From Echinicola soli (GTDB taxonomy: Bacteria > Bacteroidota > Bacteroidia > Cytophagales > Cyclobacteriaceae), in assembly GCF_006575665.1 (NCBI RefSeq), contig NZ_CP041253.1, positions 2,765,001 to 2,829,000 of the forward strand: a stretch of DNA of 64,000 nucleotides, written 5' to 3'. Below, one piece after another: positions 26,224 through 37,205 of the stretch. The position numbers and the translations under genes are program-made. How positions within the stretch are numbered: the first letter of the stretch is position 1; each line of letters begins with the position of its first letter. The notes below the pieces were generated by a model. It worked only from the letters and a program-made list of their open reading frames with translations, ran no database searches and was not told where the DNA came from.

Positions 26224-26253
26224 AATATTGTTTTTTCATGAAAATGGTCCGGC

Positions 26254-27897
<1,644 letters not shown>

Positions 27898-27935
27898 TTA
27901 GATTTTCTTGTTTAATAAACGATAAAAGCGAGTGA

Positions 27936-28214
27936 TTAGAGAATCGCGAAAATGTCTGCTTCTCTCATGATCAAATAATCAGCACCTTCTACTGAAAGTT
28001 CTGTACCGGCATATTTGCCGTACAATACAGTGTCTCCCACTTTAACAGTAAGTGGTTCATCTTTTTTACCATTGCCTACAGCTACGACAGTACCTTTTTG
28101 GGGTTTCTCTTTGGCAGTGTCAGGGATGTAAAGTCCGGAAGCTGTTTTTTCTTCAGCAGCAGCAGGTTCTACCAGAACTCTGTCTGCAAGTGGTTTGATG
28201 TTCACTTTTGACAT
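27936..28214 (-). CDS. groS: Co-chaperonin GroES
   Basis: The 92-residue GroES forms the heptameric lid of GroEL. The typical sequence runs from [11 protein letters not shown] through the mobile loop ([19 protein letters not shown]) to [10 protein letters not shown] and [12 protein letters not shown]. It is the first gene of groESL. I looked upstream for a CIRCE operator (TTAGCACTC with its dyad) and found none, so heat-shock control is probably not HrcA-type at this promoter. Confidence 0.98.
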   Translation of the reverse strand: MSKVNIKPLADRVLVEPAAAEEKTASGLYIPDTAKEKPQKGTVVAVGNGKKDEPLTVKVGDTVLYGKYAGTELSVEGADYLIMREADIFAIL

Positions 28215-28363
28215 AATAGTATTGATTTTATAAAGTTTGGTTCATTGATTCCTATTCCTTTCTATCATTTCTTGTGCCAATGGATACGAAGCGTTTTTCT
28301 ATGACATAAAGTCTTAAATCTTGCTTCATTTGGGAGGTTTCACCATGGCCAATGTGAAGTACA

Positions 28364-28390
28364 TGACAATTTTGCTTTTTGGAATTGTCA
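28364..28390. promoter_or_regulatory. Palindrome between groES and a divergent gene
   Basis: The perfect inverted repeat TGACAATT-N11-AATTGTCA (28364-28371 and 28383-28390) has operator-like geometry. It lies 36 bp upstream of the gene at 28427 and about 150 bp from groS. It is more likely to control the former. Confidence 0.4.
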
Positions 28391-28426
28391 TTTTTGTCAG
28401 TTTTTTGTTAAATTCTAATAAAAAAC

Positions 28427-29140
28427 ATGCCTATGAAAAAGCTATCGGATAATTGGATTGCGGAAGGTTGGATAGATTTTGAGTATAAGAAATACCTGCT
28501 GCTGGCTTACTTAAAGGAGGTGGAAAGGCATTTCGGAAATGTCAAACTTTATCCTCCCTTGGCCGATCTGATCAATCACTACCGTAAGTTGGAGGAACTG
28601 GAGCAAAACAAGGACGGGCTCCGCAATTCATTTCCGCAGCGAGTGGTGGGGATAGACTTTAGAAATGCCAAACTGCAGCGGGAACATGTGACAGGTGAGG
28701 GAGAGGTGATGAAGGCGCTCGACGAAATTATTGCGTTTTCACTGCCAAAGATCAAGGGGCAGATCGAGCAGGGAAAAGGTATCTATGATTATATCGAAGA
28801 AAACCTGGAAGTGGAGCCAGTGGGCCTCTCACCACTGTACCAAAGAGAAGGCTATGTGTTTATTACCCTGGAAAAATCAGCGGATGTGTTTATTTACGGC
28901 TATCAAATGAAACTGTTCGAAAACAGCTTTGAAAAATACCGGGGTATTGCTTTTTCCTTTCTTAAAAAAGAGACCAAAACCCTTGCCCATACCTATGAAC
29001 AGATCAAGCTGGATCTGGTCAGGTCCAATCAGCAGTTGCCCAATTCAGCCACCTGGCGGGTCCAAAGTAGTAATGTGGTGCCACTTGAGGAAAGTTTACT
29101 GCCGGTGAGCAAGCGGATGCTGCTCAGGATGATTGCTTGA
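28427..29140 (+). CDS. Conserved hypothetical protein
   Basis: I do not recognise this 237-residue soluble protein. It has no signal peptide or membrane segment. The N-terminus (WIAEGWIDFEYKKYLLLAYLKEVERHF) is helical with aromatic residues, and the middle carries a basic and acidic helix pair. An ATG lies two codons downstream of the first (28433). It is divergent from groES, with a palindrome in the shared gap. The sequence reads as a normal, intact gene with the same style as its neighbours. Confidence 0.65.
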   Translation: MPMKKLSDNWIAEGWIDFEYKKYLLLAYLKEVERHFGNVKLYPPLADLINHYRKLEELEQNKDGLRNSFPQRVVGIDFRNAKLQREHVTGEGEVMKALDEIIAFSLPKIKGQIEQGKGIYDYIEENLEVEPVGLSPLYQREGYVFITLEKSADVFIYGYQMKLFENSFEKYRGIAFSFLKKETKTLAHTYEQIKLDLVRSNQQLPNSATWRVQSSNVVPLEESLLPVSKRMLLRMIA

Positions 29141-29157
29141 TGGGAGGGGGATTCCTC

Positions 29158-29190
29158 TTGTCATCCTGACGGTAGGAAGGATCTTTATCC
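29158..29190 (+). repeat. Candidate dispersed intergenic repeat
   Basis: The stretch beginning GTCATCCTGACGG and ending GGAAGGATCT resembles a repeat phrase commonly seen between genes in Bacteroidota and other genomes. Only one clear copy lies in this window, so dispersal rests on recall, not on this sequence. Confidence 0.3.
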
Positions 29191-29308
29191 AATCGCTTTA
29201 ATTTATAGAGGAATCTCTCAGGCTCCACCGATTTGCAGAGATATGAGGGGGTAAAAACAACCGCTTACTTTGATAAGTAGGATTAGCCAAATGGCATTGT
29301 ATTCTGGA

Positions 29309-29984
29309 TTAAAACACACGGCTAATGCCGATCCTGCTGTATAGGTTGACGGGGAGATCTTTAGTTCTTCGGTCAAAGGGGATGCCGTAAAGGGCGTCCA
29401 GACTGAGTTTTAGCTTTGGGGATAGCTGCTTTTTCAGTTCCAGTCCGAGTGGCCATCCCAAGGTGGTATTGTCTTGCACACGAAAATTTGACTTATAGTT
29501 TAAGGAGCCATCTTCATTGTAAGATATATGGTAGATGTCAAAGTCCACGAAATTTTCGTCCCGGATCAATATGCCCGAGAAGGCCCTGAGTTCAAAGCCT
29601 TTTAGCGAAACTACCCTGAACTTGGCCAGTAGCCTAAGGTAATTTACATTGTAGCCTTTAAATGAAAAATCACTAACTTCATCAATAGATAAACTTCGGA
29701 TATGTTCATCCACTTTGGTGGAGACATCGTGGCCTTCGGCAAACATAAAGGATTTGTCAAAGTAATCAGGAAAGTCATTTTGCTTCCCAAAGCCCAGGTC
29801 AATCCCGATGGATAGTATGGGTAGCTGCTCTATATTTCTTTCATAATTGAATTCGATATTGTATCCCCCAGTCTGCGGCACCGTCCATGCCTACAACACC
29901 GGTTTTCATCCCGATTTCGTGTGATTGGGCTATTGACACTTGGATCAGTGTCAATAGCATTAGTAGTGATAAGATATATTTCAT
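29309..29984 (-). pseudogene. Outer-membrane beta-barrel protein, frameshifted
   Basis: The start at 29984 gives a signal peptide (MKYILSLLMLLTLIQVSIAQ) followed by a short reading frame that stops soon after. The barrel-like remainder (about 190 codons, ending RIGISRVF with a C-terminal Phe) is in the +1 frame. Removing one base from the run of five C at 29865-29869 (G on the coding strand) joins them into a 224-residue protein (…GAADWG-YNIEFNYER…). The function is unknown. It lies 19 bp after the lipoprotein pseudogene and was probably its operon partner. A sequencing error is possible, but the neighbouring gene carries independent lesions. Confidence 0.7.
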
Positions 29985-30003
29985 TATTATTCTTTTTTGG
30001 ATG

Positions 30004-31336
30004 TTACTCCCTTATTTCCGGTACTAGATAAAAGGAAAAGCCATTGAAATGATAGATTTGCCGCCCCTCTCTTGTTCCATATCCACCATCAGATGCGTTT
30101 TCTCCCAGCGCAGTGCATCTATCAAAATTCTGATTGAAGAGCATGAAGGCATGCATTTCAGTGCTCAAAGAAAAAACAACGTCAGCATCCCTGGTGAAAT
30201 CTCCATTGGTATCGATCGAAATTTTATCCGTGTAATTAATATTGCCTTTCCCATCATTGCGGGCTGCAACAATGATTCTTAAGTCTGATTGGCCTTTCTT
30301 CCAGTTATGTTTTAGGAAAGACATACCGGAACTGACCCACTTTTTCTTTTTGACATTGTATCTGCTCACCTTAAATCATATATCATCACCCCAAGGCTCC
30401 TCTATCTTTGGGTTGGAATTTACAAAACCATTGCTGTTTATGGAGTAGTCCCCTGTTATTGCCCAAAGAAAAAGCCTATTGGAGTTGGGCCAGTTTCTGG
30501 TGTTATTGTGCAGACGGAATTTTGGTATGTTTATTCTAACAGTAGCATCTTCAGGGACTTTTCTACAGTCAATATCCCTATAGGTGGAAGAATAATCCGG
30601 GCTTTCGAAGGTGCTGCCATAATATTCAGGTTCATCAAACTTACCAAACACCACGGTAGGGTTATCATAGGCATAATTGTCATCTGCGGTAATATATTCT
30701 ACTCGCTGGTTGATGCCTGCTGTTCCTTGTTTTTGGCCTAGGGATTCGAATTTGCCGTTTTCGTTTATTCTAAATTTAACAGCAGGGGTCTCTCCACTCC
30801 AATTGGGATTCTTCTTTTGGGCTTCGATTTCCATTTCTTTGGTCCACCAGGAAACGGTCAGTTCTTTTAGTGTATCCGGATCAAAACTTTCAGCAAGATA
30901 AGGAGCGATTACCCCAATGTCATATTGGTTGATAAAAGCTTTCAAACTGTCCACATTGATGGACTGTTCATTGGTTGTTCTGCTGTTTGCGGCATTTCCA
31001 TAAAAAGCCCTTACGATGGCCGACTGCTTTCGACTAACAGGATCGGTTTGTTCTTCAAAGAGTCTGCGGAGGTTATATTGTATTTCTCCGGCATTCCCTT
31101 TCAGTTCGGCAAAACCGAAAAGTTCCTCTCTGGCCGCAGGATCCTTGAATACTTCTCCCATGTAAAGGGACAGCTCTTTGAGCTGCTTTTCATATTCTTG
31201 GCCGTTTGATTGGATAGCAGTTATTTCGCCCCTCCATTTTTCTTTTCGATTTCTTCCTGTCCGTTATCCTGACAGGAGATCATAGCAGTAGTTACGATTA
31301 TGATTAATGAGAAAAAGTAAATGGTGAATTTTTCAT
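30004..31336 (-). pseudogene. Large lipoprotein of unknown function, multiply disrupted
   Basis: Three lesions interrupt one ancestral frame of about 440 codons. The start ATG (31336) and the lipoprotein signal peptide (…IIIVTTAMISCQ, lipobox Cys) are in different frames, fixed by one extra base in the T5 run at 31329-31333. The signal region and the main body are joined by one extra base in the T5 run at 31237-31241. An in-frame TGA at 30376-30378 splits the body, whose sequence continues in the same frame as FKVSRYNVKKKK to the natural stop at 30004. I do not recognise the family. The product would have sat in the periplasm or outer membrane with its barrel partner. Confidence 0.7.
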
Positions 31337-31443
31337 AGTAGAAGAGTTTAAAGATAATCTGTTTTTTTTCTTCTAAAATGGTTTACCTCTTCTGATTTTC
31401 CTAAAAATCAGCTACGCAGATATACGCAACATGGTTTTTGTCA

Positions 31444-31470
31444 TAAAAAAAGCCCGGCGATTGCCGGGCT
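31444..31470 (-). terminator. Rho-independent terminator of the hydroxylase gene
   Basis: AGCCCGGC-GATT-GCCGGGCT (31451-31470) is followed on the minus strand by a T run (31444-31450). It lies directly downstream of the sterol-desaturase-type gene. Confidence 0.87.
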
Positions 31471-31478
31471 TGGGAGAT

Positions 31479-32450
31479 TTAATTTTCTTTTTGGAGAAGT
31501 GAGGGTTCCTTTTCTGTCAGTATGGGAGCCGGCTGTGCAGAATTTATTTTCTGAACATTTTCTTCTCTTTCCTTTTTTCTCAATTCTCGGTTTTTGATAA
31601 TTTCGTCCCCGGGCTTGCCGAAGAGGATTTTAAATGCCTCCTGCTTGTTTTCGGCCTGCTTGAGGTCTTTGACGATATCATACCACTCGTGGAATACCAA
31701 GGTGACAGGGTTATAGCTATTTACGGGTTTGGTAATCCCATAGTTTGGCCGCTCGGCTTCTGCCATAAAAGTCCCGAATATCCTGTCCCAGATGATCAGT
31801 GTGGATCCGTAGTTTTTGTCCAGGTAATGCTCGTCACTGGCATGGTGTACACGGTGGTGGGACGGTGTAGTGAAGATATACTCTATTGGCGCAGGAAGTT
31901 TTTTGATGTATTCCGTATGGATCCAGAACTGGTACAAGACCGCAATCTGGTGACAGATGAAGAATACAAATGGATCGAAGCCGATCATCACTACTGGAAT
32001 AAAGAAAATGAACTTGATATGCTGCGTCCAGCTCAGTCGGAAAGAAACCGAGAAATTATATTTTTCTGAATTATGGTGTGTCACGTGTGTAGCCCACCAA
32101 AAGCGCTGCTCATGCGCCACACGGTGTGCCCAATACCTGGCAAAGTCAATGGCAATAAAACAAGGTATAAATGACCACCAAGTAGGTGGGATTTTCCAAG
32201 GAACAATGTTCCAAAAGAAAAGTACAGCAGAAAACAACACGACTTTGATCAAGGCACTAATCCCGACATTGATCAGCCCTATGGATGAGGCCGCCAAGAA
32301 GTCCTTACCGTCGTATGAGTCCCTGTTTTTGTATAAACTCAATCCCCATTCTGCGAAAACCAGTGCAAACATTACTGGAGCTGCCCATAGGATAATGTTT
32401 GGCCATTCTGTGGCACCTATATCCTCAAGGGTTTTATAGTTCTCAAACAT
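31479..32450 (-). CDS. Sterol desaturase/fatty acid hydroxylase family protein
   Basis: This membrane-bound diiron oxygenase has 323 residues. The three histidine clusters of the superfamily are present: HRVAHE, HVTHHNSEKYN and HHRVHHASD. About four transmembrane helices surround them. Relatives hydroxylate or desaturate lipids, including carotenoids and sphingolipid-type fatty acids, and the substrate here is open. A charged C-terminal tail of about 60 residues (RKKEREENVQK) extends beyond the catalytic domain. It is monocistronic, with terminators on both sides. Confidence 0.9.
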   Translation of the reverse strand: MFENYKTLEDIGATEWPNIILWAAPVMFALVFAEWGLSLYKNRDSYDGKDFLAASSIGLINVGISALIKVVLFSAVLFFWNIVPWKIPPTWWSFIPCFIAIDFARYWAHRVAHEQRFWWATHVTHHNSEKYNFSVSFRLSWTQHIKFIFFIPVVMIGFDPFVFFICHQIAVLYQFWIHTEYIKKLPAPIEYIFTTPSHHRVHHASDEHYLDKNYGSTLIIWDRIFGTFMAEAERPNYGITKPVNSYNPVTLVFHEWYDIVKDLKQAENKQEAFKILFGKPGDEIIKNRELRKKEREENVQKINSAQPAPILTEKEPSLLQKEN

Positions 32451-32568
32451 AAAATCGATGTTATAAGTTATTAAAATTTTGGAATCAAACTAAAAGGTAA
32501 GGCTAAAAACGCGGTTTAACAAATCAATAGCGTGATATTAACATTTGTTTACAATCTCCTAATTTCCC

Positions 32569-32599
32569 AAAAAAAAAGCCCAGTCAATGACTGGACTTT
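32569..32599 (-). terminator. Rho-independent terminator of the miaB-secG operon
   Basis: The stem AGCCCAGTCA/TGACTGGACT (32578-32598, one mismatch) is followed by a minus-strand T run (32569-32577). It lies 25 bp after secG. Confidence 0.82.
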
Positions 32600-32623
32600 G
32601 TGAGATTTGAGTTTTAGCTTCGA

Positions 32624-32998
32624 TTATTGTGCGCTGTCCGATGGTGCAGTTAATTCTTCTGTACCTTGCTCTTCTGAGGGAAGGATGCTTTCCTCTTCTC
32701 CGAACGATGGAGCGACCATTTGCTCCTTGGCACTTTCTATATTCGGAGAGGAAAATTCAGTGGATCCTCCAGCATTGTTTTCCAGAAAAGCTGAAGTCCC
32801 CAATGAGAGCACCAGTATGGAAATGGACAATACCCATGTGGCTTTTTCAAGGATGTTACCGGTTTTGGTAACGCCCATGATTTGGGAAGCCCCACCACCA
32901 AAAGCAGCACCAACACCACCTTTGGAGTCTTGACCAAGGATTACCAATACTAAGATAACCGCCAAAACAATGACGATGCTGATAAGTAAAGTATACAT
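32624..32998 (-). CDS. secG: Preprotein translocase subunit SecG
   Basis: SecG is a small accessory subunit of the SecYEG channel. The N-terminal helix (LLISIVIVLAVILVLVILGQ) is followed by the hallmark SKGGVGAAFGGGASQIMG loop and a second helix (TWVLSISILVLSLGTSAF). The 124-residue length includes an acidic, Ser/Glu-rich C-terminal tail of about 45 residues, a common Bacteroidetes extension. It is the last gene of the miaB-sigma54-lptE-TPR-secG set and starts 13 bp after the TPR gene. Confidence 0.93.
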   Translation of the reverse strand: MYTLLISIVIVLAVILVLVILGQDSKGGVGAAFGGGASQIMGVTKTGNILEKATWVLSISILVLSLGTSAFLENNAGGSTEFSSPNIESAKEQMVAPSFGEEESILPSEEQGTEELTAPSDSAQ

Positions 32999-33011
32999 AT
33001 GCTAAATGAAG

Positions 33012-33851
33012 TTAATCTTTTAATTCTTTTATTAAGTTCGCAAAATAAGCTTTTTTATTCGGAAACTTCAAGCTTAATTTCTGATAAATATCGATTGCCT
33101 TGTCTTTTTTTCCCTGTTTGGTCAATAGCTTGGCGTATGATTCCGAAAGTAATTTGTCGGACAGCTGCGTACTGTTTTTGGAGAGGTCTGTGTTTTTGCC
33201 TGTGTTTTCTATTTCCTTGATCGTGGCCAGCTTGATCTCTTTTTTGCTGAAGGCTTTGATAATATCAAGTTGCTCTTGCTTTTTGGCGTCTTTGATGAGT
33301 TTTTTTTCTTTTTTTCTGATGGTTTCGATCAGGTCATCGTTCTTCGGAGTCTTTTTCTTGGACGTCTTTTTTGAGCTTGGAGAAGCTTGTTGGTCGGTTT
33401 TAGGCTCTTTTTCAGCTTCTACATGGCGTAATTTGTTGAGGTTTTCCTCCAGCTTTCGCAGCACTTCTGCTCGGTCTGATCCAGAAGACTGGTGCTTTTC
33501 CTCCGTTTTGTCCGGATTACTGGTTGCAGAAGGAATGGGTTTCTCTGGTGCTCCTGCTTTTGGAGGAGGTGGAACCTTTGTCTGAGTGGTTTTAGATGTC
33601 GAGGATGCCGCAAAATGGATATCTTCTTCGATCAAGGTTTTGAGCCATGCCCTGTCTGGGCTTTGGACAGCTGCCCAGTGTAGGAGTTCCTGTGATTTGC
33701 CCTTGGAGATTTTCCTTTCGTATTTGGCTGCCAGTACTTTGGGAACCAAAAAATACGGAAATGTTTCGTGGAGCTTCAGCAGTGACCTGAAATCTTCCTT
33801 CTCCAGAGAGTTGCTCTTTTTGATGATATTTAAAAACTGGGCTGCGTTCAC
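33012..33851 (-). CDS. Conserved hypothetical protein with C-terminal TPR
   Basis: This 279-residue protein has a helical N-terminal domain (residues 1-85, FLNIIKKSNSLEKEDFRSLLKL), a long charged linker rich in Lys, Ser and Pro (about 90-180), and one recognisable TPR-like repeat at the end (AKLLTKQGKKDKAIDIYQKLSLKFPNK, shortened here). There is no signal peptide, so it is cytoplasmic. Its position between lptE and secG recurs in Bacteroidota and suggests an envelope-related scaffold role, but no function is known. Confidence 0.75.
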   Translation of the reverse strand: MNAAQFLNIIKKSNSLEKEDFRSLLKLHETFPYFLVPKVLAAKYERKISKGKSQELLHWAAVQSPDRAWLKTLIEEDIHFAASSTSKTTQTKVPPPPKAGAPEKPIPSATSNPDKTEEKHQSSGSDRAEVLRKLEENLNKLRHVEAEKEPKTDQQASPSSKKTSKKKTPKNDDLIETIRKKEKKLIKDAKKQEQLDIIKAFSKKEIKLATIKEIENTGKNTDLSKNSTQLSDKLLSESYAKLLTKQGKKDKAIDIYQKLSLKFPNKKAYFANLIKELKD

Positions 33852-33891
33852 AAGTCAGGTATTTTTGGTTGGTTATCCAATTTAAAGAAAA

Positions 33892-34428
33892 TTACCAATT
33901 TGCCACAGTAGAGGTGAAAATATCCTGAATGATGTTTTCAAATATAATGTCGATCAGGTCCGTTTCTACTGCGAGTACTGAGGTGCTTCGGGGGTCATAG
34001 TCCTGATAGAAAGAGTAGGTCTTTTTACTGTCCTGCTCTTCATCGCTGAGGTTGATATAGTTGACTTCCACAGCGATGGTCAGGCGCATTTGGCCAGCCC
34101 GATCAGGTTGGTTGGGATCTGTGGTAGAGACGGTGGCCTGGGGAGTGAGGGAGTATCGGGTGATGGCTCCTTCAAACTGCAGGTCCCCGTTGGTTTGGAC
34201 CAGCTCCAATTGTGTGTTTCGCTGAAAATAATCCTTTATTGATTCGGTGAAGTTTTGCCCCATATTGGCTGGGCCTCCACCGGAGTCATTAAAGAAATTG
34301 GCCACAGAGAATGTCTGGGTTAGATTATAGTCTAAGTTGGTGCCGGTAAAACTGTATTCCACTTTACAGCCCCATAGCAGCATCAGTGGACAGAGCACCA
34401 TGAGAAACATGAGCTTAGGTTTACTCAT
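33892..34428 (-). CDS. lptE: LptE family lipoprotein
   Basis: This putative LPS-assembly lipoprotein plugs LptD in the outer membrane in better-studied bacteria. The start at 34428 gives MSKPKLMFLMVLCPLMLLWGC, a lipoprotein signal with lipobox LWGC, and 178 residues. An upstream in-frame start would add 22 residues inside the preceding gene. The mature part matches the Bacteroidetes LptE family (YSFTG…, NFTESIKDYFQRNTQL). The ATG sits within ATGAGTAA, overlapping the regulator stop by 8 bp, so translation is coupled. Confidence 0.88.
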   Translation of the reverse strand: MSKPKLMFLMVLCPLMLLWGCKVEYSFTGTNLDYNLTQTFSVANFFNDSGGGPANMGQNFTESIKDYFQRNTQLELVQTNGDLQFEGAITRYSLTPQATVSTTDPNQPDRAGQMRLTIAVEVNYINLSDEEQDSKKTYSFYQDYDPRSTSVLAVETDLIDIIFENIIQDIFTSTVANW

Positions 34429-35722
34429 TGATATCATATTGTTTGATTTTTCGGTAAAGGGTACGCTCAGAAATGCCCAGGTCCTGCGCCGCATATTTCC
34501 GTTTGTTATTGTGCTTTCTAAGGGCTTTTATGATCAACTCTTTTTCTTTTTTCTCGATGGATAGTGAGTTATCATCCTCTTCGTGAATGATGTCTTCGAT
34601 TTCATCATCATATTCCTCAGTACGTGAGTGCTGATTGGAGATTTTTCCTGACTCCAGTACGATAGGCATAGCGGAAGGACTCGGCTCCTTGGAAGGGGTA
34701 TCTTCAAAAGATACTGAAGTGTCCATGTCTTCAAACAACGAATGGTGTTTTTTGATGATGTTTTGGTTGATACCGCCAGACTGATAAGTGTCAAGGACCA
34801 GTTTTTTGAGCTCGGTCATGTCCTTTTTCATGTCAAAGAGGACTTTGTACAGGATTTCCCTTTCGGAAAAATCAGAAGATGACTCGCCTTCTTTTCCTCC
34901 TCGCGTGTAGGGAGCTGGCAAATTGGACTCTGTGGTGGGAAGGTATTTGGCCAGTGTGATGGCATTGACATCCCTGTCCTCTTCCAGTAGCGATATTTGT
35001 TCGGCTAGGTTTTTCAATTGCCTGATATTGCCCTTAAAAGGAAATTTTTTAAGTAGCTCCCTGGCTTCCCCATCCAGTGAAATAGGTTTTACTTTGTATT
35101 TTTCACTAAAATCAGTTGTAAACTTCCTGAAAAGCAGGCTGATGTCATCGCCTCTTTCCCGAAGAGGAGGGACAAAGATGGGAACGGTGTTTAAGCGGTA
35201 ATAAAGGTCTTCTCTGAATTTACCCTTTTCTACTGCTTGGATAAGGTTCACGTTAGTGGCAGCAATGACACGGACATCGGTCTTTTGGACTTTGGAGGAT
35301 CCTACTTTTATAAACTCTCCATTTTCGAGTACCCGAAGGAGCCGGGCTTGGGTGCCCAGTGGCATTTCACCGATTTCATCCAAAAATAGCGAGCCGCCAT
35401 CAGTGACTTCGAAATATCCCTTTCGCGCTTCATGCGCTCCAGTGAAGGAGCCTTTCTCATGTCCGAACAACTCCGAGTCTATAGTGCCTTCCGGGATGGC
35501 ACCACAGTTTATGGCAATGAATTTTCCGTGCTTCCGAGTGCTGATAGAATGGATGATCTTGGAAAAGGACTCTTTACCACTTCCACTTTCTCCAGTGATC
35601 AGTACGGTCATCTCCGTAGGGGCAGCCTGCATGGCTACCCTGATGGCGTGATTGAGCAGCGGGCTGTTGCCGATTATTCCAAAACGCTGTTTTATAGATA
35701 GTACTTCCGCGTCTGTTATCAT
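34421..35722 (-). CDS. Sigma-54-dependent transcriptional activator without sensory domain
   Basis: This is an NtrC-type AAA+ activator of 433 residues from the ATG at 35722. An earlier in-frame start at 35764 would overlap miaB and is less likely. Walker A is GESGSGK (44-50). The sigma-54 contact loop reads GSFTGA (91-96) where GAFTGA is usual. Sensor and arginine-finger regions follow. The C-terminus has a Fis-type helix-turn-helix (RKYAAQDLGISERTLYRKI). There is no receiver, PAS or GAF domain at the N-terminus, so activity is probably set by level or by a partner. An acidic linker precedes the HTH. Confidence 0.9.
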   Translation of the reverse strand: MITDAEVLSIKQRFGIIGNSPLLNHAIRVAMQAAPTEMTVLITGESGSGKESFSKIIHSISTRKHGKFIAINCGAIPEGTIDSELFGHEKGSFTGAHEARKGYFEVTDGGSLFLDEIGEMPLGTQARLLRVLENGEFIKVGSSKVQKTDVRVIAATNVNLIQAVEKGKFREDLYYRLNTVPIFVPPLRERGDDISLLFRKFTTDFSEKYKVKPISLDGEARELLKKFPFKGNIRQLKNLAEQISLLEEDRDVNAITLAKYLPTTESNLPAPYTRGGKEGESSSDFSEREILYKVLFDMKKDMTELKKLVLDTYQSGGINQNIIKKHHSLFEDMDTSVSFEDTPSKEPSPSAMPIVLESGKISNQHSRTEEYDDEIEDIIHEEDDNSLSIEKKEKELIIKALRKHNNKRKYAAQDLGISERTLYRKIKQYDINE

Positions 35723-35744
35723 AGATTTCAGGGGCTTTAGTGGG

Positions 35745-37205
35745 TTAGGACAGGACTTCGCCAAATAGGGTGGCAGCGGTACAGTCCACTATTTTTACAC
35801 GGACGTAATCTCCTTTTTGGTGGTTCCCTTTTGGGAAAATAACCACCTTGTTGGCAGAATTTCTGCCTTTTAGCTGCTCTTCAGAGCGCTTGGATGTGCC
35901 TTCTACCAATACTTCTTGGATTTGCCCCAGATCAAGTTTGTTCCTTTCCATGGAATGTTGGGACTGCCTGGCGATGATTTCCTGAAGCCTACGTTTTTTA
36001 GTCTCCAAAGGAATGTCATCTTTATACTTTTTGGCAGCGAGTGTCCCAGGTCGTTCTGAATAGAAGAACATATAGGAAAAATCGTACTTCACGATATCCA
36101 TTAAGCTCAAGGTCTCTTGATGTTCTTCTTCGGTTTCTGAGCAGAATCCTGCGATCATATCAGAAGAAATACCACATTCCTGTCCCAGGATTTCACGGAT
36201 CTTGGACACTCTTTCGAGGTACCATTCACGGTCGTAGGTCCTGTTCATCAGGTCAAGCACACGGCTATTGCCACTTTGGGCAGGGAGGTGGATGTATTTA
36301 CAGATGTTGTCGTACTTTTTCATGGTGTACAATACCTCATCTGTGATGTCTTTTGGATGGGAAGTGGAGAATCTTACGCGCAGTGTAGGAGCCACTTTGG
36401 CCACCATTTCCAGAAGGTTGGCAAAGTTGATCACCTCACTGACTTCCTCTTTCTGTTTGTTGAGGCGGGCCTTGTTGTTTTCTTCCGGTGACCATTTGTA
36501 GCTGTCCACATTTTGGCCTAAGAGTGTGACTTCTTTATAGCCTTGGTCGAAAAGCTCTTGTGCCTCATATACGATGGAGTGCGGATCTCGGCTTCTTTCC
36601 CTGCCCCGTGTGAAAGGTACCACACAAAAAGAGCACATATTGTCACAGCCCCTCATGATGGAAATAAAGGCACTTACCCCATTGGTGTTTAGCCTTACTG
36701 GAGAGATATCGGCATAGGTTTCTTCGCGTGAAAGGAAGGTGTTGACGCCTTTGTCTCCCTCTTCGGCTACTTTCACTAGGTTAGGAAGGTCTCTGTATGC
36801 ATCAGGGCCTACCACCACATCTACTAGCTTTTCTTCTTCAAGTAGCTTCTCTTTCAACCGCTCTGCCATACAGCCTAGCACTCCAATGGTTAGGGATGGT
36901 TTTTCTCTTTTTATGGTATTGAACTGCGTAAGTCGCTTTCTTACGGTCAGTTCTGCTTTTTCTCTGATGGAGCAGGTGTTGAGGAAAATGACATCTGCCT
37001 GTTCGAAGTTTGATGTCGTATCGAAACCATTCTTTTTCATAATGGATGCGACGATCTCACTGTCAGAAAAATTCATCTGACAACCATAACTCTCAATGTA
37101 GAGCTTCTTTTGCTTTCCTGTATTCTCCTCTTCTGTGGTTTTAAACTCACATGCCTGCGCCTCTTCAGCTGGAAGAATGTCGATATCCTTGATAATGTTC
37201 TCCAT
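35745..37205 (-). CDS. miaB: tRNA-2-methylthio-N6-dimethylallyladenosine synthase
   Basis: MiaB is the radical-SAM methylthiotransferase that makes ms2i6A37. The UPF0004 domain has its three cluster cysteines (YGCQMN, NTCSIR, GCMAE). The radical-SAM cluster is CxxxCxxC in [17 protein letters not shown], followed by a C-terminal TRAM domain ([16 protein letters not shown]). At 486 residues it has a ~30-residue acidic N-terminal extension. It heads the operon that continues with the sigma-54 regulator, lptE, a TPR gene and secG. A -7-like box (TAATTTCG) sits at 37232-37239 on the minus strand. Confidence 0.96.
   Translation of the reverse strand: MENIIKDIDILPAEEAQACEFKTTEEENTGKQKKLYIESYGCQMNFSDSEIVASIMKKNGFDTTSNFEQADVIFLNTCSIREKAELTVRKRLTQFNTIKREKPSLTIGVLGCMAERLKEKLLEEEKLVDVVVGPDAYRDLPNLVKVAEEGDKGVNTFLSREETYADISPVRLNTNGVSAFISIMRGCDNMCSFCVVPFTRGRERSRDPHSIVYEAQELFDQGYKEVTLLGQNVDSYKWSPEENNKARLNKQKEEVSEVINFANLLEMVAKVAPTLRVRFSTSHPKDITDEVLYTMKKYDNICKYIHLPAQSGNSRVLDLMNRTYDREWYLERVSKIREILGQECGISSDMIAGFCSETEEEHQETLSLMDIVKYDFSYMFFYSERPGTLAAKKYKDDIPLETKKRRLQEIIARQSQHSMERNKLDLGQIQEVLVEGTSKRSEEQLKGRNSANKVVIFPKGNHQKGDYVRVKIVDCTAATLFGEVLS

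Noticed and set aside
28215..28426. CIRCE operator before groES
   Set aside because: No TTAGCACTC dyad is present; the palindrome found has a different sequence and sits closer to the divergent gene.
29309..31336. Two pseudogenes read as three separate small genes
   Set aside because: Restoring single bases joins the signal peptides to their bodies, and the pieces at 30004-30369 and 30376-31161 are in the same frame, split only by one stop.
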